Shown here: positions 36,389 through 45,808 of the stretch, one piece after another | Numbering within the stretch: the first letter of the stretch is position 1 | How the letters are laid out: each line of letters starts with the position of its first letter | Assembly (NCBI RefSeq): GCF_003075435.1 | Contig: NZ_QCZJ01000001.1 | Span: forward strand, 1-64,000 | DNA length: 64,000 nt | Direction of reading: 5' to 3' | From: Terrimonas sp. | GTDB lineage: Bacteria; Bacteroidota; Bacteroidia; Chitinophagales; Chitinophagaceae | Notes under the pieces: model-generated | Database searches by the model: none | What the model was told of the DNA's origin: nothing | The model's input: the letters and a program-made list of their open reading frames with translations, nothing else | Made by a program: the position numbers and the translations under genes

Positions 36389-38536
36389 ATGCAAAAAGTG
36401 TTGAAGCTTATGTTTAATAAAAAAACTTTGCCTTTCCTGCTGGTGATTGTTATAGCAGGAGTCTTCGTAGCGTTTCAAACAAATGGACTTGGTAATCCGC
36501 CTACGAAATATGAAAAGATACTCAGACAGGTTGGAATGATGCTTGAACAGGGACATTACAGCCCTAAAAAGATCGATGATGGTTTCTCAAAAGAAGTATT
36601 TAAAAAATACCTCGAAGCCATTGATCCGGAAAAACAATTATTTCTTCAGTCAGATATTGACCAGCTAAAAAAATATGAAGATAAAATTGACGATGAAATT
36701 CATGGAGCGCCTCTTCAATCGTTTTACGCGATAGAGGAGGTATACAAAAAACGCCTCCAGGAATATCTCTCTTCTTATAAAGAGATGCTTACAAAGCCAT
36801 TTGATTTTACTGCTAATGAAACTTTAGTAGATGATAAAGAGAAGTCAAGTTTCCCTGCTAACGAGAAAGAACGTAATGAAATCTGGCGTAAAAGATTAAA
36901 ATACCAGGCACTGGTTCGTTATGCTGATCTTATTGCCACTAATGAAAAAAATAAAGCATCTAAAGAAAAGGTACGGACAGATGCCGATATGGAAAAAGAA
37001 GCGAGAGAAAAAGTACTTCAGGCTACAGACCGGATAGCGGAACGCTTAAAGACCAGGTTTACGGAGGAAGACAGGTTTAACTATCTGGCCAATACCATTA
37101 CTTCCTGTATGGATCCGCATACCACATTTTTTCCACCGCTAGAAAAAAGATCTTTTGATGAACAAATGAGCGGCAGGTTTTATGGTATAGGTGCTTCCCT
37201 GCGTCAGGAAGACGGGAATATTAAAATCATGACATTGGTTACCGGCAGCCCTGCATGGAAATCAGGAGAAGTTCAGGTGGGAGATATTATTAGCAAAGTA
37301 GGACAGGCAGATGAAGAACCACAGGATATGACCGGTTACGATACAGAAGATGCGGTAAAAATAATTCGCGGTAAAAAAGGCACTGTAGTAAAGCTCACCC
37401 TTAAAAAATCTGATGGCAGCACAAAGGTGGTTACGCTTGTAAGGGATGAAATAAAGCTTGAAGAAACATTTGCCAGAAGTGCTATCGTTAATGAAGGAAG
37501 CCGTAAGATCGGGTATATATATCTTCCCGAATTTTATGCAGACTGGGAGCAACCTAATGGTGCAAGATGTGCGGAGGATGTAGCCAATGAAATTAAAAAG
37601 CTGAAAGCTGAAAATATTGACGGTATTATCATGGATCTGCGTAATAATGGAGGCGGTTCATTATTTGATGTGGTACAAATGGTAGGATTGTTTATTGATG
37701 AAGGTCCTATTGTTCAGGTAAAAGACAGGGATGGCAATCCATCTGTTTTAAAAGATAAGGATAAAGGAGTGTTGTATGAAGGTCCGTTGGCGGTGATGGT
37801 AAATGAATTCAGCGCTTCGGCTTCTGAGATCTTCGCGGCTGCCATCCAGGATTATCACAGGGGGATCATAATAGGCAGCACTTCTACCTACGGAAAAGGC
37901 ACCGTGCAAAGAAATATAGGTTTGGATGGCGGAAGAAGTTTACTGCCCGGGGCAGGAGATGATGCAAACCTGGGAACAGTAAAACTTACACTACAGAAGT
38001 TTTACAGGATCAATGGCGGATCCACACAATTAAAAGGAGTAACGCCTGATATTGTAATTCCGGACCAGTATGAGTATTTTAAACTGCGCGAAAAGGATAA
38101 CCCGGATGCATTGAAATGGGATGAAATCACAAAAGCTAAATATACGCCCTGGAGCACAAGCTCATCAGTGCAATCTATCAGCAAAGTTGAAGAAGAAAGA
38201 ATAAGCAACAACAATGTGTTTAATGAAATAAAAAAGAACACGGAGCTACTGTCAAAATTGAACGATGGTGTATATACCCTTAACCTTAAAAAATACCAGG
38301 AAGAGCAGAAAGAGATCAAGACCATTGCCAAACAAATTGAATCTCTCATGAAAACAGAAAAAGAAAATCCTGTGGAACTGATAGAACAGGATGTTGCAAA
38401 GGTTGGTTCTGATACGGCTAAGCTGGAACGTCAGAAATTATGGCTTAAAGGACTTAAAACTGATATCTACCTGAATGAAACAGTAAATATCATGAATAAT
38501 ATTATAAGCCAGAATGCTATTGCAAAGTCGAAGTAA
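36389..38536 (+). CDS. prc: Carboxy-terminal processing (tail-specific) protease
   Basis: A 715-residue S41-family serine protease of the periplasm or inner-membrane face. A hydrophobic signal-anchor lies near residues 14-30. The N-terminal helical domain runs to about 245, a PDZ domain is about 250-340, and the S41 protease domain about 360-560. The catalytic serine region is NEFSASASEIFAAAIQ and the lysine follows in STYGKGTVQ, the Ser-Lys dyad. A C-terminal DUF3340-type extension follows, as in E. coli Prc. ATG 36389 is used; a second ATG at 36410 also fits, because a -7-like TATTTTTG lies at 36378-36385. A 12-bp hairpin terminator follows the gene. Confidence 0.93.
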   Translation: MQKVLKLMFNKKTLPFLLVIVIAGVFVAFQTNGLGNPPTKYEKILRQVGMMLEQGHYSPKKIDDGFSKEVFKKYLEAIDPEKQLFLQSDIDQLKKYEDKIDDEIHGAPLQSFYAIEEVYKKRLQEYLSSYKEMLTKPFDFTANETLVDDKEKSSFPANEKERNEIWRKRLKYQALVRYADLIATNEKNKASKEKVRTDADMEKEAREKVLQATDRIAERLKTRFTEEDRFNYLANTITSCMDPHTTFFPPLEKRSFDEQMSGRFYGIGASLRQEDGNIKIMTLVTGSPAWKSGEVQVGDIISKVGQADEEPQDMTGYDTEDAVKIIRGKKGTVVKLTLKKSDGSTKVVTLVRDEIKLEETFARSAIVNEGSRKIGYIYLPEFYADWEQPNGARCAEDVANEIKKLKAENIDGIIMDLRNNGGGSLFDVVQMVGLFIDEGPIVQVKDRDGNPSVLKDKDKGVLYEGPLAVMVNEFSASASEIFAAAIQDYHRGIIIGSTSTYGKGTVQRNIGLDGGRSLLPGAGDDANLGTVKLTLQKFYRINGGSTQLKGVTPDIVIPDQYEYFKLREKDNPDALKWDEITKAKYTPWSTSSSVQSISKVEEERISNNNVFNEIKKNTELLSKLNDGVYTLNLKKYQEEQKEIKTIAKQIESLMKTEKENPVELIEQDVAKVGSDTAKLERQKLWLKGLKTDIYLNETVNIMNNIISQNAIAKSK

Positions 38537-38560
38537 TCAATAGATTCCAAATATTCTCCG

Positions 38561-38592
38561 TATAAAAGCTGCCTTAAAAAGCAGCTTTTATA
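38561..38592 (+). terminator. Hairpin terminator of prc
   Basis: TATAAAAGCTGC (38561-38572) pairs perfectly with GCAGCTTTTATA (38581-38592) around an 8-base loop, 24 bp after the stop. Confidence 0.7.
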
Positions 38593-38786
38593 ATTTATAG
38601 CTTATAAATATTCGCCACGGCCCTGTTTGCGGTGATATTATTCTGATTTTTTCAAAAAAAATACTTTAGCAAATGCTAAATTAGGGTAAGCGCCTGCTTT
38701 TTTACTTTCAACGAGTTGCATAATATACCAATGCTGTTTAATTTTACGTTGTAATAATATCCTTGTAAATACTAAAATTTTAATCC

Positions 38787-38933
38787 ATGAAAACTCAAGC
38801 TTTAAGAGCTCATCAGACAGTTGAAATCCCTACCTGGAAATTAGTAGCCAAATTAGGCTTGCTGGCAGCATTTTGTATGGGAATATGCTATGCTTTTGCA
38901 ATAGGTGTATCTTCCCTGGCAACAATGTTCTAA
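38787..38933 (+). CDS. 48-residue single-pass membrane microprotein
   Basis: ATG 38787 opens 48 codons that end in TAA just 3 bp before the convergent TonB receptor. The product has a polar N-terminus (MKTQALRAHQTVEIPTWKL) and one hydrophobic helix with two cysteines (LGLLAAFCMGICYAFAIGV). The clean start, sensible composition and 190-bp upstream space after the prc terminator suggest a real gene. I recognise no family. It may be an envelope stress or complex-subunit microprotein, but this is speculation. Confidence 0.5.
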   Translation: MKTQALRAHQTVEIPTWKLVAKLGLLAAFCMGICYAFAIGVSSLATMF

Positions 38934-38936
38934 AGG

Positions 38937-41012
38937 TTAAAAGTTAATTGCTATACCTCCGTAATAATTACGCCCGGGAGCAGGGTTGTAAAATCTGTTT
39001 CCTGCAGCATTTATATCGTTTCCGAGGCTATACAACTGATTTAATGCATTGTCTATACCTGCAAAAAGGTTAAAAGACAATGCATTAATCTTTTTAAGCC
39101 AACCCAATCTTGCTGAAAGCAATCTGTAAGGCGAAGCAAAAACAGTATTATCATCCAGCAGGGGTAGTTTTGATGTATACACAAAAGAAGAAAACAGATA
39201 CAAGCCCGGCGCTGTTCTCATATCTATACCACCACTATATATATGCTTTGCCACCCCGGTTAAAGCATTGCCGGAATAATCTTTACCATTTACCTGGTAA
39301 TGGGTAAACCTGAAATCATTCAGTGTTGCACTGCCCGATAGTTGCAGGGAACGTACAAATCCTTCATTGCGCTGAATAACCGTATAACCGGCAGAAAATT
39401 CCAATCCTTTTTGATCCGTTCCCCCGGCATTTACAAAATACTCCGCGCCGTTATTATCCGTTCTGCGCACTAAAGCATCCTGCAGCTTAAACTGGTAAGC
39501 CACTATATCAAACTGCAACCTGCTGTCAGCCGTTTTTCCTCTGAAACCAAGCTCATAATTCCAGCCATATTCAGGTTTAAGATTGGTATAGATACTTCCT
39601 TCAGAAGGTCTTACTTCTGCAATTGAAGGCGGAGAAAAACCTTTGCTTACAGAAGAATACAGCGAAAGATTTTTGGTGATGCGGTATAATGCCGCAAACC
39701 GTGGCAATAATTGTTCATTCAATACTTTTTTCTTTTTTGCATCATCCACATCCGTCAGGCGCTGATAATGATAAGTAAAGAAATTGGTACTTGCGCCTGC
39801 CTGCAACTGAACCTTCTCTCCTATCTGCCACCCGCCTTGTATAAAAGGATAAACCTGTCTGGCGCCTATCTTATCTTTATACTGCACGGCATCTGCCACT
39901 CCCCCTTTATTGTCATAATTATTGATCACAGAATAATTATACTGCCACTCTGCACCGGTAGTTATTTTAATATCATGAATACCCAACACCTTATGATAGC
40001 TAAACTTTGTACGGACACCCACATTGGTTTCATACCGTTTTTCATAATTCAGGATAAACGGGTTTTTGAAATCAGTATAGGAAAAGGTAACTGATGTGGT
40101 ATTACTCCAATGTTCATTAAAAACATGCTGATTACTTAATCCTGTAAATGGTGTTTTATTATAAATAGCTGCTTTTTGCTCTTTGGCTCCGGCAATCACA
40201 GGCGTTGATGGTCTTGCCTGCCTGGGGTTATCATTCATTTGCTGAAGCGTTAATCCGCCAGGAGTTTGGTAATACATGTCTGCATACATCAATATCCAGG
40301 ATAATTTATCTTTTCCGGATAATTGTGCTGCTCCATTCCATTGCACTACGTCTCTTCTTAACCGGCTGTTCTCCCGGTATCCGTCTGCCTGTATATGGCT
40401 CTGTGTAAATGAGGAGCTGATTTTTTTACCGGTATATTTCCATTGCAGATTTTCTCCAAACAAACCATAAGAACCTCCGCTCACCTGGGCTTGCAATTGA
40501 TGAGAATCAGCATCATGTTTATCTGCATCAAACTGATTTTCGTTACTATGTAAGATGATTACACCACCGGTATTTGCGCCATACATGCTGCTGCCCGGTC
40601 CTTTCAAAATCTCAATTTGACCAATCGTATTCTGATCAATAAGATTGAAATAAGTATTGCCTCCGGCATCAGTAAAAGGAATATCATTCCAGTACACCTT
40701 AATATTACGCACCCCAAAAGGAGAACGCAACAGGCTGCCGCGTATGCTCAGGCGGTAACTGCCCGGGGAGCGCTCTTCCATTCTTACCCCTGGCGTCATA
40801 TTAATGGCAGGCAGCATAGAAACGGTTGAAAATTTCTGCAGATCCCTTGAAGTAATAACGCCTGCCGATACAGGTGTTTCAAGGAGTTTGCGGTTTGTTT
40901 CAAACCCCTGTATCACTATTTCTGAAAGGGCAGGAATGGTATCTGATACTGCGCTTTGCGCAAATGCATTTGAAGAAACCAGCAGGAATAATATAAAGAG
41001 ATTAGTCTTCAT
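38937..41012 (-). CDS. TonB-dependent siderophore-type receptor
   Basis: About 691 residues. The start is ATG 41012, giving the signal peptide KTNLFILFLLVSSNAFAQ; an upstream 20-codon extension from 41072 is unlikely because it crosses a terminator. The plug domain (about 45-160) follows the signal directly, with no carboxypeptidase-like domain, and contains IEILKGPGSSMYGANTGGVI. The barrel ends in an aromatic-rich strand (GRNYYGGIAINF). This compact form resembles FecA/FhuE-like iron-chelate receptors. No metal-responsive palindrome is evident upstream, unlike the receptor at 899. Confidence 0.88.
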   Translation of the reverse strand: MKTNLFILFLLVSSNAFAQSAVSDTIPALSEIVIQGFETNRKLLETPVSAGVITSRDLQKFSTVSMLPAINMTPGVRMEERSPGSYRLSIRGSLLRSPFGVRNIKVYWNDIPFTDAGGNTYFNLIDQNTIGQIEILKGPGSSMYGANTGGVIILHSNENQFDADKHDADSHQLQAQVSGGSYGLFGENLQWKYTGKKISSSFTQSHIQADGYRENSRLRRDVVQWNGAAQLSGKDKLSWILMYADMYYQTPGGLTLQQMNDNPRQARPSTPVIAGAKEQKAAIYNKTPFTGLSNQHVFNEHWSNTTSVTFSYTDFKNPFILNYEKRYETNVGVRTKFSYHKVLGIHDIKITTGAEWQYNYSVINNYDNKGGVADAVQYKDKIGARQVYPFIQGGWQIGEKVQLQAGASTNFFTYHYQRLTDVDDAKKKKVLNEQLLPRFAALYRITKNLSLYSSVSKGFSPPSIAEVRPSEGSIYTNLKPEYGWNYELGFRGKTADSRLQFDIVAYQFKLQDALVRRTDNNGAEYFVNAGGTDQKGLEFSAGYTVIQRNEGFVRSLQLSGSATLNDFRFTHYQVNGKDYSGNALTGVAKHIYSGGIDMRTAPGLYLFSSFVYTSKLPLLDDNTVFASPYRLLSARLGWLKKINALSFNLFAGIDNALNQLYSLGNDINAAGNRFYNPAPGRNYYGGIAINF

Positions 41013-41033
41013 TAATGAGGAATAAAGATATTC

Positions 41034-41063
41034 AAAAAAAATCCCGAAGTGTTTTACTCCGGG
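41034..41063 (-). terminator. Rho-independent terminator of pdhB
   Basis: On the minus strand CCCGGAG (41063-41057) pairs with CTTCGGG (41049-41043) with one G-U pair, then A and eight T follow. It lies between the pdhB stop and the TonB receptor start, so the two genes are separate units. Confidence 0.75.
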
Positions 41064-41108
41064 AAGAAACAATATTTTAGCAATCAGGCGGTACCTGATA
41101 ATGAATTT

Positions 41109-42098
41109 TTATTTTTTCAAATACATCACTTCCTTTACCAGCTTTACGGTTCTCGGCACATCGGGCAAATATGCTGCCACAAGGTTTGGCGCATAGTGCA
41201 TTGGCGCATCCGCACTGGTAATTCTGCGCACAGGCGCATCAAGGTAATCAAACCCTTCTTTCTGGATCGTGTAAGCCAGCTCAGAAGAAACAGAGGCGAA
41301 CGGCCATTGTTCTTCTACAATTACCAGCCTGTTGGTTTTCTTTACAGATTCCAGTACAGTATGCCAGTCGAGCGGGCGGATAGTACGCAAATCAATAACT
41401 TCAGCATTGATATTTTCTTTTGCCAGTTCTTCAGCAGCACCCAAAGCCACCTTCATCATTTTATTGAACGATACAATGGTCACATCGCTGCCGGCCCGTT
41501 TGATATCGGCCTTACCTATCGGGATAAGATATTCTTCTTCAGGAACCTCACCTTTATCACCATACATCACCTCACTTTCCATAAAAATAACCGGGTCATC
41601 ATCGCGGATAGCGCTTTTTAAAAGCCCTTTTGCATCGTATGGATTAGAAACGGAAATCACTTTAAGACCAGGTATATTAGCATATAAGCTTTCAAAAGCA
41701 GTAGAGTGCTGAGCGCCTAGCTGACCCGCAGAGCCGTTTGGCCCACGGAATACAATAGGGCAACCAACCTGTCCCCCGCTCATTGCCAGCATTTTAGAAG
41801 CGGTATTGAGAATTTGGTCGAGTGGCAGCACCGCAAAGTTCCATGTCATATACTCCACTATAGGGCGCAGACCATTTTGAGCAGATCCTACAGCTACTGC
41901 CGTAAAGCCTAATTCTGAAATGGGTGTATCAATAACTCTTTTGGGTCCAAATTCATCTAACATTCCCTGGCTCACTTTATAAGCGCCATTATATTCTGCC
42001 ACTTCTTCTCCCATCAGGTAAACACGTTCATCACGACGCATTTCTTCACTCATTGCTTCACGAAGCGCTTCACGAAATTGTATTACACGATTTGCCAT
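41109..42098 (-). CDS. pdhB: Pyruvate dehydrogenase E1 component subunit beta
   Basis: A 329-residue subunit of the E1 alpha2-beta2 heterotetramer, which decarboxylates pyruvate with thiamine diphosphate and passes the acetyl group to lipoyl-E2. The start ATG 42098 gives MANRVIQFREALREAMSEEM, as in homologues; a frame extension to 42326 is low-complexity and noncoding. LMGEEVAEYNGAYKVSQGM, ISELGFTAVAVGSA and EQWPFASVSSELA are family segments. The alpha subunit is not adjacent, which is common in Bacteroidota. Transcription ends at a hairpin before the next gene. Confidence 0.95.
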   Translation of the reverse strand: MANRVIQFREALREAMSEEMRRDERVYLMGEEVAEYNGAYKVSQGMLDEFGPKRVIDTPISELGFTAVAVGSAQNGLRPIVEYMTWNFAVLPLDQILNTASKMLAMSGGQVGCPIVFRGPNGSAGQLGAQHSTAFESLYANIPGLKVISVSNPYDAKGLLKSAIRDDDPVIFMESEVMYGDKGEVPEEEYLIPIGKADIKRAGSDVTIVSFNKMMKVALGAAEELAKENINAEVIDLRTIRPLDWHTVLESVKKTNRLVIVEEQWPFASVSSELAYTIQKEGFDYLDAPVRRITSADAPMHYAPNLVAAYLPDVPRTVKLVKEVMYLKK

Positions 42099-42160
42099 GC
42101 TGTATTTCTGGTTTGAGGAGAGCAAAAATATTGGAACTGTGGCAGATAACCAAAAACAAG

Positions 42161-42222
42161 AGAAATGTGGAAAATCTGGAAATGTGAGAATGTGGAAGTG
42201 TGGAAATGTAGAAATGTGAAAA
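42161..42222. repeat. Low-complexity AATGTGGAA run upstream of pdhB
   Basis: About six imperfect copies of a 9-10 bp unit resembling GAAATGTGG or GAAGTGTGG lie in tandem, 65 bp before the pdhB start. No coding frame is supported. It could alter promoter spacing by slippage. Confidence 0.55.
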
Positions 42223-42353
42223 CACAGTAATATAGTAATCGGAAAACATTTAGTCCGGTTGATTAATATTGATGATGTGGAAGAATCTAAAGAATGGATT
42301 TGCCCTTCAGCATCATCCCTCGCCATCGTATGGAGAGGGATAAAAGGGTGAGC

Positions 42354-43529
42354 TTACTCTTCTGTTTCCTCCTCGGTTTCGTAATCACCAAAAGCTGTAA
42401 AAAGCTTTTTAGCCTGGTAAATATTGCGATTGTATTTATTACCAAGAATAATTATGGTAGCTGAATCTTTGATCAGGCGGGCAAATACAGTGTTATTGCC
42501 ATGCCACCATCCATTATGAAAGATGATTTTGTCGTTATTGGGATATTCCAGCATACGCCAGCCTAATCCATAATTTTTAATGCCCTTCTTTTCGTAACTA
42601 TACCCTTTATAAGCTGAATCGAGTGTAGCCTGCTTAAACATATTGCCATAGCTAAGTGCTGTTTCCCATTTCAGCAGGTCGCGAACAGTACTATATATAT
42701 TCTTATCCCCATATACTGCATCTAAAAAGGTAAATGCTTCCTGCTTATTTTTATAGTTATAAGATGGTAAAGACCTGGCAGAATCAGACATGGTAAATAC
42801 ATAACTGTTCGTCATGCCAAGCGGGGCAAAAAAGTTTTCGTAAATGAATTGAGGATAAAGTACACCACTTACCTTTTCAATGATCAATGCGAGCAGTGCA
42901 TAGTTGGTATTACAATAATGGAATGAACGATCCGGCGCACCAACCTGCAGGTTTTTCTTCTTTTCAATCAAAAATTGCAGGACATCCTGGTTGGTTACAA
43001 TTTTCTTTTTATTCCAGCCCAGTTGCTCCATCACATGCACGTAATTTGGCAAACCGCTTCTATGATTAAGCAAGGTTTTTATTGTTACACCTTTGTAAGG
43101 AAAACCGGTGAGATAAGCAGACACCTCATCATTAATCTGGAGTTTCCCTTCTTCCCACAACTTTAGAGTAGCCATTGCCGTAAAGGTTTTGGATACAGAT
43201 GCAAGATGAAGCGCACTATTTTCCGTAAGCGGGTCTTTTTGGTCTGAATGACCATAGCCGCTATATTTTTCAAAAATGATTTCACCTTTTTTAGCTACCA
43301 GGAACTCTCCGTTGAAGTGGCTTTTTTCGAGCGTATTTTCATAAAACTCCTGGGCAGCACTATAATATCTTGCCAATTCCGCTTTAGAAATACTGGAATC
43401 AACCGAAATATTTAAAGCGTCGGCTGGTGGCTCCGCCGTTACCGGCTTTTTCTTATCAATAGTAGTATAATAGCACCCGGATATAAGGAAAGAAAAAATA
43501 ATAATATGGATAAATGAACAGCTTCTCAT
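42354..43529 (-). CDS. Beta-lactamase-fold serine hydrolase lipoprotein
   Basis: A 391-residue lipoprotein with lipobox LISGC (Cys19). The class C beta-lactamase/DD-peptidase-like domain spans about 55-380. The nucleophile motif is S111-V-S-K114 and the second motif Y205-C-N207; HNGWW near 330 stands where the KTG-like motif would be. This variant set points to an esterase or D-amino-acid peptidase rather than a true beta-lactamase. The C-terminus is strongly acidic (ETEEETEE). It stands alone, divergent from serA. Confidence 0.85.
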   Translation of the reverse strand: MRSCSFIHIIIFSFLISGCYYTTIDKKKPVTAEPPADALNISVDSSISKAELARYYSAAQEFYENTLEKSHFNGEFLVAKKGEIIFEKYSGYGHSDQKDPLTENSALHLASVSKTFTAMATLKLWEEGKLQINDEVSAYLTGFPYKGVTIKTLLNHRSGLPNYVHVMEQLGWNKKKIVTNQDVLQFLIEKKKNLQVGAPDRSFHYCNTNYALLALIIEKVSGVLYPQFIYENFFAPLGMTNSYVFTMSDSARSLPSYNYKNKQEAFTFLDAVYGDKNIYSTVRDLLKWETALSYGNMFKQATLDSAYKGYSYEKKGIKNYGLGWRMLEYPNNDKIIFHNGWWHGNNTVFARLIKDSATIIILGNKYNRNIYQAKKLFTAFGDYETEEETEE

Positions 43530-43569
43530 TGGATTTATGTCAAAAAAACGTAAAAAGGCAATAAGTTAG

Positions 43570-43577
43570 TATTTTTG
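43570..43577 (+). promoter_or_regulatory. Putative -7 promoter box of serA
   Basis: TATTTTTG fits TAnnTTTG and lies 20 bp before the serA ATG. No -33 TTTG at the usual spacing. Confidence 0.4.
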
Positions 43578-43597
43578 CGCCAATTTTAAATAAAAAT

Positions 43598-44836
43598 ATG
43601 ACTGACAAAAAGCGGACCAGTTATCCAAAAGAAAAAATTAACATTTTACTGCTCGAAAACATAAGCGACCTTGCCGTTCAGAATTTTAAACAAGCCGGAT
43701 ACACTTCCATCAAAAAAATAACAGGTGCATTACCCGAAGAAGAATTGATCAAAGCCGTGAAGGATGTACATATGCTGGGTATTCGTTCCAAATCGCAAAT
43801 AACGCCGGCTGTTCTCAGTGCTGCTTCCAAATTACAGGCTATAGGCTGTTTCTGTATAGGTGTAAACCAGGTAAATTTAAATAAAGCAACCGAACAAGGG
43901 ATTTCCGTTTTTAATGCTCCTTATTCAAATACAAGATCAGTTGCTGAATTGGTAATAGGACTATCGGTTATGCTCATACGCCGTATTCCGGATAAGAACA
44001 AAGCTGCCCACGAAGGCAAATGGATGAAAGACGCAAAAGGCAGCTATGAGCTTCGCGGCAAAACACTGGGCATTATAGGATATGGCAATATAGGTGCACA
44101 GGTAAGTGTGCTGGCTGAAGCTTTTGGCATGAAAGTGATCTTTTATGATGTTGTTACAAGATTACCGCTTGGTAATGCCCAAGCAAGAAAAAGTATTAAA
44201 GAAGTAGTGTCTGAAGCGGATATCATAACCCTTCACGTGCCAGAAACAGCACAAACCAAAAACCTCATCTCTGCAGCTGTTATAAAACATTTTAAACAAG
44301 GAAGTATACTTATTAATTATGCGAGGGGCGAAGTGGTTGACCTGAATGCATTAAGCGCTGCTTTAAAAAGTAGTCAGCTTTCCGGCGCAGCTATTGATGT
44401 ATACCCTGTTGAGCCAGAAAAAAATGGCGATACATTTACAACACCTCTTCAAAATCTCCCGAATGTTATATTAACGCCACATATCGGAGGTTCAACAGAA
44501 GAAGCCCAGGCTAATATTGGCGAAGATGTAAGTATGAAGCTGATCAATTTTCTTGAAACAGGTATTACAACAGGCTCACACACCGTGCCTGAACTGGCTT
44601 TGCCACTGCAGGAAGGTGCGCACCGCATCTTACATATTCACAAAAACGTGCCGGGTGTACTTTCGCAGATCAATACGCAATTATCATCTCACCACATCAA
44701 CATTTTGGGACAATACCTTAAAACCAATGATGAAATAGGTTATGTTGTGCTTGATGTTGATAAGCATCTTTCAAAAGAAGCAATGGAATTGCTGAAGGAT
44801 ATTAAGGAAACGATTAAGGTGAGGATGTTGTATTAA
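43598..44836 (+). CDS. serA: D-3-phosphoglycerate dehydrogenase with ACT domain
   Basis: A 412-residue enzyme that oxidises 3-phosphoglycerate to 3-phosphohydroxypyruvate, the first step of serine synthesis. The NAD loop is LGIIGYGNIGAQVS (about 152-165). Catalytic residues lie in NYARGEVVD (Arg), the following acidic segment, and LTPHIGGSTEEAQ (His). The C-terminal 75 residues form an ACT regulatory domain (VPGVLSQINTQLSSHHINI), as in the E. coli type, suggesting feedback by serine. serB and serC are not nearby. A -7 box lies close upstream. Confidence 0.94.
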   Translation: MTDKKRTSYPKEKINILLLENISDLAVQNFKQAGYTSIKKITGALPEEELIKAVKDVHMLGIRSKSQITPAVLSAASKLQAIGCFCIGVNQVNLNKATEQGISVFNAPYSNTRSVAELVIGLSVMLIRRIPDKNKAAHEGKWMKDAKGSYELRGKTLGIIGYGNIGAQVSVLAEAFGMKVIFYDVVTRLPLGNAQARKSIKEVVSEADIITLHVPETAQTKNLISAAVIKHFKQGSILINYARGEVVDLNALSAALKSSQLSGAAIDVYPVEPEKNGDTFTTPLQNLPNVILTPHIGGSTEEAQANIGEDVSMKLINFLETGITTGSHTVPELALPLQEGAHRILHIHKNVPGVLSQINTQLSSHHINILGQYLKTNDEIGYVVLDVDKHLSKEAMELLKDIKETIKVRMLY

Positions 44837-44886
44837 GCTGTCGCAGTTATACCAGAAACAGCTGCCTCTTTGAACCCTCCAGGCTT

Positions 44887-45660
44887 ATGCGAAATATTCC
44901 CGTTTTGTTATTGATGGTAACATGCTCAGTCATGCTGAAAGCACAAACACCAACTATCCCTGATGCTTATTTCAGGGATAGTTTTGACGCTTTGGTGCAA
45001 AAAGCAAAGATCGTGCTGAGCCATGCGTACATGGTTCAGCAGTTTGTGCTTGAAACAGATACTATCCCCGGCTGGGAAGGCTTCCCGGTGAAATTATATA
45101 CATATCAAACGGGTAATGACCTTTATACCGGCAAGCCCAAAACAGGAAAAGTATATCTCTTAAATCCTTCTCCTGAAAAGCTGGCTATTTGGGTAGCCAA
45201 TGCCTGCTGGGTTGCAAAACACAGTCTGGATACGGCTTATACCTACCGGTTGTTGAAATGGATTGACGGGCAGTCCAACGCACAGTTCCCGGTAAAGGGT
45301 GTAGTATATGAAGATCAGTACACCAAAGATTTCCAGGAGCCTTATGTTTTTAAAGACGGCGTAACGGTGTATATTAAAGACAGTACGATGTGGCCAAAGG
45401 ATAAAACCTGTACCCCGGAGCAGCTCGATTTTTATTTGCGCAGTACCAATGAAGATATAAAACCACAAACCGGTCAGTATGCACGCATCAGCAGTACCAC
45501 CCGTGAAGATTATAAAGCTAATGGAGGCACAGAAGATATTGGCAGCAAAGATGACCGTAAACAACAATGGCTGAACGTAGTTCGTGAGCTATATAAAAAA
45601 GCATGGCATTCTGATCACAATGAATTGATTGAAATGTGGGCAAAGAGGCATCTGGAATAG
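44887..45660 (+). CDS. Secreted protein of unknown function
   Basis: A 257-residue protein with a signal peptide (MRNIPVLLLMVTCSVMLKAQ). The mature part is mixed alpha/beta and rich in Trp and Tyr, with DTIPGWEGFPVKLYTYQTGN, NACWVAKHSLD and a polar helical end. I recognise no family or catalytic motif. It starts 50 bp after serA and might share its transcript, but nothing links the functions. Base use matches the neighbours. Confidence 0.7.
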   Translation: MRNIPVLLLMVTCSVMLKAQTPTIPDAYFRDSFDALVQKAKIVLSHAYMVQQFVLETDTIPGWEGFPVKLYTYQTGNDLYTGKPKTGKVYLLNPSPEKLAIWVANACWVAKHSLDTAYTYRLLKWIDGQSNAQFPVKGVVYEDQYTKDFQEPYVFKDGVTVYIKDSTMWPKDKTCTPEQLDFYLRSTNEDIKPQTGQYARISSTTREDYKANGGTEDIGSKDDRKQQWLNVVRELYKKAWHSDHNELIEMWAKRHLE

Positions 45661-45746
45661 GCGAGCTACTGGTGTTTTTTAAATAGGTAATGATTGGGCA
45701 CAGGTTCCCTGACCTACGCGACAGAATGATTTTTGCATACAACAAA

Positions 45747-45803
45747 GCCACCAAATACACGAATGAGGCCTTTTAATTGACCATACATTCGTGCATCCGT
45801 GGC
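45747..45803. repeat. Imperfect inverted repeat between convergent genes
   Basis: GCCAC and CACGAATG on the left (45747-45751, 45758-45765) match CATTCGTG and GTGGC on the right (45786-45793, 45799-45803). The structure lies between convergent genes and may act as a terminator or be a dispersed intergenic element. Confidence 0.45.
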
Positions 45804-45808
45804 GGACT

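Noticed and set aside
42354-43529. A beta-lactamase resistance gene
   Set aside because: The fold and SxxK and YxN are present, but the third motif is not a KTG and the protein is a lipoprotein. An esterase or peptidase role fits better.
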